Shown: positions 25,661 through 33,591 of the stretch, piece after piece
How the letters are laid out: every line of letters starts with the position of its first letter
Numbering within the stretch: position 1 is the stretch's first letter
Assembly (NCBI RefSeq): GCF_013450155.1
Contig: NZ_JACCKD010000004.1
Span: 310,001 to 374,000 of the forward strand
DNA length: 64,000 bases
Direction: 5' to 3'
Source: Haloechinothrix aidingensis
GTDB taxonomy: Bacteria > Actinomycetota > Actinomycetes > Mycobacteriales > Pseudonocardiaceae
Notes under the pieces: generated by a model
What the model was told of the DNA's origin: nothing
Seen by the model: the letters and a program-made list of their open reading frames with translations, nothing else
The model's database searches: none
Program-made: the position numbers and the translations under genes

Positions 25661-26499
25661 CCGGTGCTCTCCTGTTCAGTGATGCAGTCTCGGATGAGTC
25701 CCGCCGACTCTGCGGGGCTCAAGGCGTCCCGGCGAAGGATATCCGTCAGAGACCGGTACGCCTCCACGTCCTCTCGATCATCCAGGAACGCGCCAGCCCG
25801 GTACTGCTCCAGGTGCACGATCGGCGATTCGGCAGCGAACTCCATCAGCACGTACGACCCATCGACACCCGGGTGCGCACCCAGGCTCTGCGGCAGCACC
25901 TGCACCGTGATGTTGTCCCTCTCACCCATCTTGAGCAGGTGCCGAAGCTGATCAGCGACGGCCGCACTACCACCCACCGGTCGACGAAGCGCCGCCTCGT
26001 CGATTACCGCATTGAACTCCACAGGGGTGGTGTCTGTGAGGATCCGCTGCCGCCCGAGTCGCGTGGAAACGCGCGTGTCGATCTCGTTGCGCGGAACCCC
26101 CGCGGACAGGTAGATCGCCCGGCAGTACTCGCGTGTCTGTAGTAACCCTGGGACTACAACCAATCCTACTTCGGTGATTGCCGTCGCGGTGGATTCGTAG
26201 TCCACCAGCGTGGTCAGCTGTTCAGGTAGCCCTGTCCCGCCGGTGGCTAACCAGTTGGGCTCGTGCGCCTCGGCCGCGAGCTTTCGCAGCGCCTCCCGCG
26301 CGGAGCCAACGACCCCGAGCGCGCCGAGAATGAGATGTAGCTCCGCATCGGTGGGAACACGCTCGCCCTGTTCGATCCGGGAGACCGTGCTCTTGGACAG
26401 TCCGATCTGCTTTCCCAGCTCCACAATGCCCAGGCCGGTGGGCTTTCGCAGTTCTCACAGGTCAGCGCCGAGTCTGCGCGCTTTGGAGCGACTGAACAT
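25657..26499 (-). pseudogene. XRE-DUF5753 regulator interrupted by an in-frame TGA
   Basis: The full frame runs from ATG 26499 (MFSRSKARRLGADL) to 25657 but has a TGA at 26455-26457 after codon 14, where relatives have Arg (CGA to TGA is one base change). The remaining 255 residues from a GTG at 26424 are intact: HTH helices (ELGKQIGLSKSTVSRIEQGE) and the DUF5753 ligand-type domain. Restart there would lose the first HTH helix and probably DNA binding. Alternatives are read-through or a sequencing error. The gene is coupled to the DUF397 gene, and three TTCCCTGGGAA-type palindromes lie upstream. Confidence 0.7.
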
Positions 26500-26521
26500 G
26501 GGAACAGCCTAGCTACAGACT

Positions 26522-26534
26522 TCGACCGGGTCGA
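26522..26534. promoter_or_regulatory. Palindrome TCGACC-G-GGTCGA
   Basis: A perfect 13-bp dyad in the divergent region between the XRE gene and the small gene cluster. It is a possible operator or promoter-proximal element, distinct in sequence from the TTCCCTGGGAA set. Confidence 0.35.
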
Positions 26535-26558
26535 CACACGATCGAAGCATTGCTCGCG

Positions 26559-26617
26559 TTCCCTGGGAATGCCATACTTCCCTGGGAACGCCCGAGAATG
26601 CTCAACCTCCCTGGGAA
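26559..26617. promoter_or_regulatory. Three repeated palindromic operator candidates
   Basis: TTCCCTGGGAA occurs exactly at 26559-26569 and 26578-26588, and with one change (CTCCCTGGGAA) at 26607-26617. Start-to-start spacings are 19 and 29 bp. A partial copy (TGGGAA) overlaps the original XRE start at 26499. Repeated identical dyads between a regulator and divergent small genes are most simply binding sites for that XRE protein. Confidence 0.65.
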
Positions 26618-26641
26618 CCATCGACCTACCGGAGTGTCCTC

Positions 26642-26815
26642 ATGTTCTGGCTCTGGCTATTGCTGATCTTTGCTCTGCCGTTTCTCACGCTCGTGCCCTG
26701 GGACAGGGCGCGCGGCTGGCTGCTGTCGCGCCGGTGGCAACACGACCCGCACGACACGCGCCCGCGCATGGTCGCCACCCGCGACGGGTACGAGCTGGAT
26801 CGGGGCGGGCTATGA
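26642..26815 (+). CDS. Small single-pass membrane protein
   Basis: 57 residues, beginning MFWLWLLLIFALPFLTLVPW, one strong membrane segment followed by a basic, Arg-rich cytoplasmic tail. It overlaps the next gene by 4 bp (ATGA). It is the first gene downstream of the palindrome array, on the opposite strand from the XRE regulator. Function unknown. Confidence 0.65.
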   Translation: MFWLWLLLIFALPFLTLVPWDRARGWLLSRRWQHDPHDTRPRMVATRDGYELDRGGL

Positions 26816-26979
26816 GCGCCGAGCCGACCAAGCAGGCCGAATCCACCCCGAAACGGGGTTACGTACCGCGCGCGACCGTGCTGGTCGACTGCCTCGGGCG
26901 CGAGGAGATCCGCGAGGAGGACGGCACGATCATCGCCACGGAGCCGGACGGCACCTCGCAGATTGTCCGGCGTCCTTGA
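26812..26979 (+). CDS. Hypothetical 55-residue protein
   Basis: A short soluble protein coupled by ATGA to the preceding membrane peptide. It contains an acidic second half (LGREEIREEDGTIIATEPDG). No family recognised. Gene status rests on coupling and codon character. Confidence 0.55.
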   Translation: MSAEPTKQAESTPKRGYVPRATVLVDCLGREEIREEDGTIIATEPDGTSQIVRRP

Positions 26980-27050
26980 TCTCCCGGGCGGTGCATGCAG
27001 CCCCCGACCATGCACCGCCCGGGTTCCCACTCACATAGGAAGGTGCGACG

Positions 27051-27176
27051 ATGCGCATAGAGATGGAGACGTGCCCCAAGTGCCTGGGCTCGGGGCTCGA
27101 CCGCGGCAAGGATCCCACCGGGAAGACTGCGTGTAGCAACTGTGGCGGACTTGGCGACGTACCGAAGCGACGGTGA
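27051..27176 (+). CDS. Zinc-ribbon-like mini protein (41 residues)
   Basis: A 41-residue ORF with two CxxC-G pairs, CPKCLGSG and CSNCGGLG, separated by a charged linker. This matches a DnaJ-type zinc knuckle. The ATG has AGGAAGG about 7 bases upstream. It is followed by another Cys-rich gene that overlaps it. Confidence 0.6.
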   Translation: MRIEMETCPKCLGSGLDRGKDPTGKTACSNCGGLGDVPKRR

Positions 27177-27462
27177 GCCGTGCGACCTGTGCGGAGACAC
27201 GGGCACAATGTCATGGCAACAGCCCTACCCCGATGGGGTGCTGCGGACCATCGAATGGCCGTGTCCTCGCGGGTGCGGCGGCCACTGGACGCACCCGGCC
27301 GCTGAGCAGGACCGGGTCATCGAGCAGCCCGACGAGTTGCCCGACCGCCGTCACGAGGGCAACGTCGCCGAGGCCAACCGCATAGGCGGTGATTTCATCG
27401 TCGCTGCCCTCGAACGGTGGGGAATCGATCACCCGGCGTTGCGCGACGACCGCGACGACTAG
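27142..27462 (+). CDS. Cys-rich hypothetical protein (zinc-ribbon-like N-terminus)
   Basis: A 106-residue protein with CDLCGDTG and CPRGCGG motifs in the first half, likely binding one zinc, and an acidic helical second half. The only in-frame start is GTG 27142, overlapping the previous gene by 35 bp with no clear ribosome site, so the exact start is doubtful. Together with the neighbouring mini-proteins it forms a small metal-binding gene series. Confidence 0.5.
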   Translation: MADLATYRSDGEPCDLCGDTGTMSWQQPYPDGVLRTIEWPCPRGCGGHWTHPAAEQDRVIEQPDELPDRRHEGNVAEANRIGGDFIVAALERWGIDHPALRDDRDD

Positions 27463-27500
27463 CCACCTCGGTAGCATCACGCGACGTGACAGGAGACGCC

Positions 27501-27755
27501 GTGACCACGACCTACCCCACGTGCTCGACTCCGGGATGTGACCAGGAGATCTATCTGCGCCCGGGGGAGCGGACCGTGTGCGCCGGATGCCACTACAGGG
27601 GCGGCCCTCCACCGCAGCAGCCCGAGCCGGAACCCGAGGCTCAGGAAGTCGTGGTCGACTGGGGACCCGTCCCCTCGTGTCACTGTGGCCGCCCGGTCAG
27701 CCGACCCGACGTATCCGGCGACCGGTGCATGCGCTGCTGGCGCGAGGACCGCTAA
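27501..27755 (+). CDS. Zinc-ribbon hypothetical protein
   Basis: 84 residues with two Cys-pair units: CSTPGC...CAGC at the N-terminus and CHCGRP...CMRC at the C-terminus, separated by a Pro/Glu-rich linker. The GTG at 27501 follows AGGAGA at 4-nt spacing and is preferred to the GTG at 27486. A DNA/RNA-binding or metal-binding role is possible. No family name can be given. Confidence 0.6.
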   Translation: MTTTYPTCSTPGCDQEIYLRPGERTVCAGCHYRGGPPPQQPEPEPEAQEVVVDWGPVPSCHCGRPVSRPDVSGDRCMRCWREDR

Positions 27756-27852
27756 CTACACCAAGCCAACCGGCACCCGAGCCAACGGGCACCACCGACA
27801 CCGGCCCAAGCTCCGTCGGGTCCCGGCATACATCATCGGCGACCGGTCCCCG

Positions 27853-28383
27853 TCACCCCGCTTCTGGCTCGGCAACCCGGTCGGCACCACTCGTATCACC
27901 GGACGAGTCGGCGCGCCCACGCTGGACCGGAACGGCGCCCCGGTCCAGCACCGGTAGATGGTGGGTGCGCGGTTCGTCCGTCAGGTCCGATGCCTGGTTC
28001 CAGGTCACGGTGAGCGCGGCCGTGACAGTGCCCAGCGGGCGGAACAGCTGGTAGCGCTCCACGTGGCCAGGCGGGAACTCCATGATATGCACCGGCCCGC
28101 GACACGCCATGTCGCCGACATCGATCCGTACGTCGTAGGCCGGGTCGCTGCCCTCGTTGCGCAACAGGTAGGTGTCCTCCCCCACCGGTTCGAGGTCCCA
28201 GAGGACGTAGGCGGCCTCGGCCGCGCGGGCCGTGCGGCGTTCGATCTCGTGTTGCAGCTCCACCGCCGCGCGCGCCGCACGGGCTGTCAGCTGCGTGGCA
28301 CGGACCTGGTCCCGGACATACCAGACGGCCGTCGCGGACAGCGTGACCGCGATACCGGACAGGATCAGCGCGAACCACTCCAT
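27853..28383 (-). CDS. Single-pass membrane protein, unknown function
   Basis: 176 residues. The N-terminus (MEWFALILSGIAVTLSATAV) is one membrane helix, followed by an amphipathic helical region (VRATQLTARAARAAVELQHE) and a beta-rich domain resembling an immunoglobulin-like fold (YLLRNEGSDPAYDVRIDVGD). Downstream is an Arg/Asp-rich tail. The ATG at 28383 was chosen because the membrane helix starts there. Such proteins are common in actinomycete accessory regions. Confidence 0.65.
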   Translation of the reverse strand: MEWFALILSGIAVTLSATAVWYVRDQVRATQLTARAARAAVELQHEIERRTARAAEAAYVLWDLEPVGEDTYLLRNEGSDPAYDVRIDVGDMACRGPVHIMEFPPGHVERYQLFRPLGTVTAALTVTWNQASDLTDEPRTHHLPVLDRGAVPVQRGRADSSGDTSGADRVAEPEAG

Positions 28384-28537
28384 CACGGTGCCTCGATTCC
28401 GCCATCTCGAATGCCTTCCCCGAGCGGGGTCCGCTTCCCCGGCGACCGCGCCCACGAGCGGTTACCCCGCACCGCGACGGACGAAACGCACCAGGCACCG
28501 ATGGTGGAGCACGTCCCACCGATCGTGTGGTCGCGTC

Positions 28538-29518
28538 CTAGTGGCCGAGCACCTCGCGCGGCCGGTACGCCTGCTCGAGCTCGGTCACCTCCTGCCCGGT
28601 CAGCGTGAGGTCGAGCGCGGCGACCGCGTCGTCGACGTAGGACGCCTTCGTCGCCCCGATGATCGGCGCGGTCACCCCGGGCTTGCCGAGCAGCCAGGCG
28701 AGCGCCACATGGGCCGGCGGGACGCCACGCTCACCGGCCACCCGCCGGACGGCCTCGACGATCGCCAGGTCGGCCTCGCCGTAGAGGCGCCGCGCGAAGT
28801 CGTCCGAGCCCGCCCGCGTGGTGGGGCGATCCGCCCCGTCGTCGCCCCGGCTGCCGCTCAACCAGCCGCGCGCCAGGGGGCTCCACGGGATGACGCCCAC
28901 CCCCTGGTCACGGCACAGCGGGATCATCTCCCGCTCTTCCTCCCTGTACAGCAGGTTGTAGTGGTCCTGCATGGACACGAACGCCGGCCAGCCGTGCAGT
29001 CGCGCGGTGAACTGCGCCTTCGCGAACTGCCACGCGTACATGCTGCTCGCTCCGATGTAGCGGGCCTTGCCGGAACGCACGACGTCGGCGAGCGCCTCCA
29101 GCGTCTCCTCGATCGGCGTCTCGGGGTCCCAGCGGTGTATCTGGTACAGGTCGACGTGGTCGGTACCGAGCCGTCGCAGGGAGGCGTCGATCCCGTCCAT
29201 GATGTGCTTGCGGGACAGGCCCCTGTCGTTGGCGCCCTCGCCCACCGGGAAGTAGACCTTCGTGGCCAGCACGTAGTCGCTGCGGTGCGGGAAGAACTTG
29301 CGCAGCAGACGCCCGGTGATCTCCTCGCTGACCCCCTGGGAATACATATCGGCGGTGTCGAAGAACGTGATGCCCTGTTCGACGGCACGGCGCACCACGG
29401 GTTCCGCCTCGGTCTCGTCGAGCATCCAGTCCCGCCACTCGCGGCTGCCGTAGCTCATCATTCCCAGGCAGATACGCGAGACCCGCATTCCGGACGATCC
29501 GAGACGTACGTACTCCAC
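28538..29518 (-). CDS. Aldo/keto reductase
   Basis: A 326-residue NADPH-dependent TIM-barrel oxidoreductase. The catalytic tetrad is visible: Asp and Tyr in FFDTADMYSQG, Lys in YVLATKVYF and His in LYQIHRWDPE. The C-terminal NADP-binding block (APIIGATKASYVDDAV) is typical. The GTG at 29518 has GGGGA just upstream and aligns with the usual start (MEYVRLGSSGMRVS). The substrate class is unknown; close relatives accept ketones and aldehydes. Confidence 0.93.
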   Translation of the reverse strand: MEYVRLGSSGMRVSRICLGMMSYGSREWRDWMLDETEAEPVVRRAVEQGITFFDTADMYSQGVSEEITGRLLRKFFPHRSDYVLATKVYFPVGEGANDRGLSRKHIMDGIDASLRRLGTDHVDLYQIHRWDPETPIEETLEALADVVRSGKARYIGASSMYAWQFAKAQFTARLHGWPAFVSMQDHYNLLYREEEREMIPLCRDQGVGVIPWSPLARGWLSGSRGDDGADRPTTRAGSDDFARRLYGEADLAIVEAVRRVAGERGVPPAHVALAWLLGKPGVTAPIIGATKASYVDDAVAALDLTLTGQEVTELEQAYRPREVLGH

Positions 29519-29605
29519 GTGTTCCCCATCCCTTCCTGTGACGACGCGTGACACCCTCCGTCGGCCGCGTTGCCGCCACCCTATTCCGTTCCTACCGTGC
29601 GCGCG

Positions 29606-31207
29606 TCACGGCGATGCGGGACCCTCGTCCGGCACGGCGAGCTGGGTGGGTTCGGACCGGCCGCGCAACGTCACCTCTCCGTGCCGTCGCCACCGGCCCG
29701 CCTCCGCGGGGTCGGCGGCCTCCACCGCCCGCCCGGATGCCACCAGCCCGCCCTCGATGTCCTTGGCGATGTCGGTCAGCCGCGCGGCCTCGTTCACGGG
29801 GTCGCCGATGACGGTGTACTCGTACCGGCTCTGCGCGCCGACGTTGCCCGCGACGACCGGTCCGGCCGCGACCCCGATCCCGGCCTCGCAGTCGCCGACC
29901 TCGCGCCGCAGGCGCACCGCCATCGCGCGGGCGGCGGCAAGGGCCTGCCCAGCCGCGTCGGGAAGGTCGTGCGGCGCGCCGAACACCGCGAGCGCGGCGT
30001 CGCCCTCGAACTTGTTCACCAGACCGTGGTGGGTCTCGATCTCGGAGACCACCACCGCGAAGAAGCGGTTCAGCAACTCGACCACCTGCGTGGGCGGCCG
30101 GGTCGCCGCGAGCGCCGTCGACGCCATGACGTCCACGAACAGCACAGCGGCCTCGCGGACCTCGCCACCCAGCTCGAAGTCGGTGCTCACCGCCAGCTGA
30201 GCCACCTCGCGGCCGACATGCCTGCCGAAGATGTCCCGGATGCGTTCCCGTTCCCGCAAGCCCGCGGCCATGCCGTTGAACCGGCTCTGCAGCACGCCGA
30301 GCTCGGTGGCATCGAAGACGGACACGTGCGCGCTCAGGTCACCGGCCTCCACCGCCTCCATGGCCGCGCTGACCGTGCGGATCGGGGCCACCGTCGCCCT
30401 GGTCATCAGCAGTATCAGCAGGAACCCGAAGACCACCGTCACCGCGCCCATCGCCAGGATCGTGACGGACAGCTGGGTCGCCGTGACGTTGTGCCGGACC
30501 AGCGTGAACGCGGCCACCAGCATCAGCCCGGCGACCGGGATCACGGTACCCAGCCCCCACGCCCACAGCGTCCTGGTGATCACTCCGGCGCGCAGCGGCC
30601 GCTGCGGCGGCGCGTCGGCCAGCGCCCGGGCAGCGACCGGCCGCAGCGCGAACTCGCTGAGCAGGTAGGAGTTGGCACAGACGACGACACCACCGAGACC
30701 GATGGTGGCAGCCACCTTGACCATCGCGACCGCATCGACGGCGCTGTTCGCCGCCGTCAGCAGCACCGTGGCCACCAGCCACAGCAGCGCCTGCATGCCC
30801 GTCAGACGCCAGGGAACGCCGAGCGTGGCATGCCGTTCCAGTTCGGTGGCCCGCCGCCCTTCGAGGGCCCAGCGCACCGACCGGAACGTCATCTTCGTAC
30901 CCCAGACCAGACCGATCACGACGGCCAGCAGGACGTAGCCTGCCACGGCCAGCCAGCCGGCCATACCCAGGTACGCGGTGATCGGTTCCGGGCCGGGAAT
31001 CACGAGCGTGACCAGTGCCGCCACCACGGCGATGCCGATCAGGTTGGACAGCAGGATCGAACCCGTCAACAGGGTCTGCACCCGCACCCGTAGCCGATCG
31101 TCCCGCTCGTCCTCGTGACCGAGCAGGCGCGATCCAAGGGGACCGCCGGGAGACGGCACCGCCGGAGCACCGGTCGCCGTCGCGCCGTTCCGCGCTGTGC
31201 CAGACAT
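29606..31207 (-). CDS. Membrane class III adenylate cyclase with HAMP domain
   Basis: A 533-residue protein: about six membrane helices (residues 45-280), a HAMP linker (MTRATVAPIRTVSAAMEAVE), then a class III cyclase domain (AAVLFVDVMASTALAATRPP, KFEGDAALAVFGAP, YTVIGDPVNEAARL). The metal-binding Asp residues are present, so it should make cAMP. It begins 29 bp after the acyl-CoA dehydrogenase stop on the same strand, suggesting co-transcription. Long open frames continuing upstream are shadows of the dehydrogenase. Confidence 0.9.
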   Translation of the reverse strand: MSGTARNGATATGAPAVPSPGGPLGSRLLGHEDERDDRLRVRVQTLLTGSILLSNLIGIAVVAALVTLVIPGPEPITAYLGMAGWLAVAGYVLLAVVIGLVWGTKMTFRSVRWALEGRRATELERHATLGVPWRLTGMQALLWLVATVLLTAANSAVDAVAMVKVAATIGLGGVVVCANSYLLSEFALRPVAARALADAPPQRPLRAGVITRTLWAWGLGTVIPVAGLMLVAAFTLVRHNVTATQLSVTILAMGAVTVVFGFLLILLMTRATVAPIRTVSAAMEAVEAGDLSAHVSVFDATELGVLQSRFNGMAAGLRERERIRDIFGRHVGREVAQLAVSTDFELGGEVREAAVLFVDVMASTALAATRPPTQVVELLNRFFAVVVSEIETHHGLVNKFEGDAALAVFGAPHDLPDAAGQALAAARAMAVRLRREVGDCEAGIGVAAGPVVAGNVGAQSRYEYTVIGDPVNEAARLTDIAKDIEGGLVASGRAVEAADPAEAGRWRRHGEVTLRGRSEPTQLAVPDEGPASP

Positions 31208-31236
31208 GCGCACATTCTGCCTGTCCGGCACCGGCG

Positions 31237-32445
31237 CTAGGCGTGGGCCCGAAGCTCCTTGCGCGCAAGCGAGGCCTTGTGTACCTCGTCCGGTCCGTCG
31301 GCGAACCGCAGGGTACGGATGCTCGCGTACCACTCGGCCAGCGGGGTGTCCTGACTCAGCCCACCGGCACCGTGTACCTGGATGGCCTTGTCGAGGATCC
31401 ATTCCACTGTGGAGGGAGTGGCGATCTTGATCGCCTGGATCTCCGTGTGTGCTCCCTTGTTGCCGACGGTGTCCATCAGCCACGCCGCCTTGAGCACCAG
31501 CAGGCGCAGCTGCTCGATGCGCACGCGCGCCTCGGCGATCCAGTCGCGGATCACACCCTGGCGCGCGAGCTGCTCGCCGAACGCGACCCGCTCGGACGCG
31601 CGCCTGCACATCATCTCCACCGCGCGCTCGGCGATACCGATCGAGCGCATGCAGTGGTGGATCCGGCCGGGTCCGAGCCGCGCCTGCGCGATGGCGAAGC
31701 CGTCGCCCTCGGTGCCGATGAGGTTCTCCGCGGGCACCCGGACGTCGGTGAACTCCAGGTCGGCGTGCCCGCCGTGGTCGCCGTCGTCGTAGCCGAACAC
31801 GGTCATACCGCGCGTGATCGTCAGGCCCGGCGTGTCGCGGGGTACCAGGATCATGCTCTGCTGCCGGTGGGTCTCCGCCTGAGGGTCCGTCTTGCCCATC
31901 ACGATGAGGACCTTCGCGTCGGGGTTCAGCGCCCCGGTGATCCACCACTTCCGCCCGTTGATCACGTACTGGTCCCCGTCGCGCTCGATGCGCGTGGCGA
32001 TGTTGGTGGCATCCGAGGAGGCCACATCGGGCTCGGTCATCGCGAACGAGGACCGTATCCGCCCGTCGAGCAGGGGACGCAGCCACTGCTCGCGTTGGTC
32101 CTCGGTGCCGAACATGGACAGCACCTCCATGTTGCCGGTGTCCGGCGCGGAGCAGTTGAGCGCGGCCGGCGCCAGGCGCGGGCTCCGCCCGGTGATCTCC
32201 GCGAGCGGCGCGTACTGCAGGTTGCTCAGCCCCGCCCCGTCCGCGCCCGGCAGGAAGAAGTTCCACAGTCCACGGTCCCGTGCCTCCCGCTGGAGCTCAC
32301 CGACCACGGCAGGCACCGCCCACGGGTCCGCACGTTCGGACAGTTGCCGCGCGTACTCGGCCTCGGCCGGGTACACACACTCGTCCATGAAGGCCAGCAG
32401 TGCGTCCCGAAGCTCCTCGGTACGCGCGTCGTAGGCGAAGTCCAT
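31237..32445 (-). CDS. Acyl-CoA dehydrogenase
   Basis: A 402-residue FAD flavoenzyme. The FAD/substrate block FAMTEPDVASSDATNIATRI is near residue 130, with RKWWITGALNPDAKV, and the C-terminal block IQVHGAGGLSQDTPLAEWYA. It is of the group found next to aminoglycoside-phosphotransferase-like proteins (ACAD10/11-type). The ATG overlaps the phosphotransferase stop by one base (TGATG), so the two are translated together and probably act on one acyl substrate. Confidence 0.93.
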   Translation of the reverse strand: MDFAYDARTEELRDALLAFMDECVYPAEAEYARQLSERADPWAVPAVVGELQREARDRGLWNFFLPGADGAGLSNLQYAPLAEITGRSPRLAPAALNCSAPDTGNMEVLSMFGTEDQREQWLRPLLDGRIRSSFAMTEPDVASSDATNIATRIERDGDQYVINGRKWWITGALNPDAKVLIVMGKTDPQAETHRQQSMILVPRDTPGLTITRGMTVFGYDDGDHGGHADLEFTDVRVPAENLIGTEGDGFAIAQARLGPGRIHHCMRSIGIAERAVEMMCRRASERVAFGEQLARQGVIRDWIAEARVRIEQLRLLVLKAAWLMDTVGNKGAHTEIQAIKIATPSTVEWILDKAIQVHGAGGLSQDTPLAEWYASIRTLRFADGPDEVHKASLARKELRAHA

Positions 32446-33485
32446 CAGCTCTCCTCGAGTGCGTCGAGACCGGCGGAGACGATGGGTTCGACGAAGCCGC
32501 CGACGCTGTCGAACCCCTCGCCCACGGTCTTGCCCTGCGTGTAGCGGAAGTGGATCCCCTCGAGGATCACCGCAAGCTTGAAATGTGCCAGCCCCAGGTA
32601 GAACCCCATCGAGCCGAGGTCCCTCCCGGACACCCGCGCGTAGTGGTCCAGGATCTCCGCCGGACCGGGGAAGCCGGGGGCGTCGCTGGCGTCGGCGATC
32701 ACCGCCGAGTCGTCGATCTCGGACAGCCCCCGGTAGGTCGCCAGCAGGGCCACGTCGGTCAGCGGGTCGCCCAGCGTGGCCATCTCCCAGTCCAGCACGG
32801 CCGTGATCTCGTCCCGCTCGTCGACGAGCAGGTTGTCCAGCCGGTAGTCGCCGTGCACCACAGCGGTCGGCGACTGCTCGGGCACGCGGGACTCCAGGCG
32901 CTCGTGCAGCTCGTCGATGCCGGGCACCGGCCTGGCCCGGGAAGCGTCGAGCTGCTTCTTCCAGCGGCGCACCTGCCGGGGCAGGAACCCGTCCGGCCGT
33001 CCGAAGTCCGCGAGCCCGGCCGCCGTGGGGTCGACCGCGTGCAACTCGGCGAGTACCTCGATCATGCTCGTACTCAGCGCCCGGACACGCTCGGCACCCA
33101 GCCGCTCGAGCTCGTGCGCGTTGCGGTAGGCGGTGCCGGGCGCCTTCTCCATCACGTAGAACGGCGCGCCGAGCACCTCGGTGTCCTCGCACAGCAGGAC
33201 GGTGCGTGGCACCGGCACCGGCGACGGCCCCAGTGCCGTCATCACGCGGTACTCCCGGCCCATGTCGTGCGCGGTCGCCAGCACGTGCCCGAGCGGGGGT
33301 CGGCGCACGACCCACTCGCGACGGCCGTCACCGACCTCGTAGGTCAGGTTCGAGCGCCCGCCCGCGATCACCGAGCCACGCAACTCACCGGAGACCAGGT
33401 CCGGAGCGGCCTGCCCGAGGTAGGTCCGTAGCCGGGCGAGGTCCAGCCCCGGAAGCTCGTCCCCCGGCTCATCGTCGCCGTACAT
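32445..33485 (-). CDS. APH-family phosphotransferase partnered with acyl-CoA dehydrogenase
   Basis: A 346-residue kinase-fold protein with the Brenner motif VVHGDYRLDNLLVDERDEIT and the metal Asp in VLDWEMATLGDPL. The ATG at 33485 has GGTGGAG upstream. Proteins of this type occur beside or fused to acyl-CoA dehydrogenases, and in human ACAD10/11 phosphorylate 4-hydroxyacyl-CoA. A role in hydroxy-fatty-acid breakdown is therefore inferred. A TetR-type box precedes the gene. Confidence 0.88.
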   Translation of the reverse strand: MYGDDEPGDELPGLDLARLRTYLGQAAPDLVSGELRGSVIAGGRSNLTYEVGDGRREWVVRRPPLGHVLATAHDMGREYRVMTALGPSPVPVPRTVLLCEDTEVLGAPFYVMEKAPGTAYRNAHELERLGAERVRALSTSMIEVLAELHAVDPTAAGLADFGRPDGFLPRQVRRWKKQLDASRARPVPGIDELHERLESRVPEQSPTAVVHGDYRLDNLLVDERDEITAVLDWEMATLGDPLTDVALLATYRGLSEIDDSAVIADASDAPGFPGPAEILDHYARVSGRDLGSMGFYLGLAHFKLAVILEGIHFRYTQGKTVGEGFDSVGGFVEPIVSAGLDALEES

Positions 33486-33536
33486 GCTCGCTCCACCTGC
33501 CCTCACGTACCCGTCCGGCACACCGACAAACACCAT

Positions 33537-33550
33537 ACCAACTGGTCGGT
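33537..33550. promoter_or_regulatory. TetR-type box upstream of the phosphotransferase/acyl-CoA dehydrogenase operon
   Basis: ACCAACTGGTCGGT is an interrupted palindrome (5 of 7 pairs) of the ACC-A-C-GT-GGT type common before actinobacterial lipid-catabolism operons. It lies 51 bp upstream of the operon's first ATG. The cognate regulator is not within this cluster. Confidence 0.45.
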
Positions 33551-33591
33551 TCGGCGTCGATCACCTCACGCACCGTGTGGTGTCCCGCTGG

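Noticed and set aside
29606-32266. Very long minus-strand frame suggesting an acyl-CoA-dehydrogenase/cyclase fusion
   Set aside because: The upstream part is an out-of-frame reading of the dehydrogenase gene. The cyclase has its own ATG at 31207 with a proper membrane domain.
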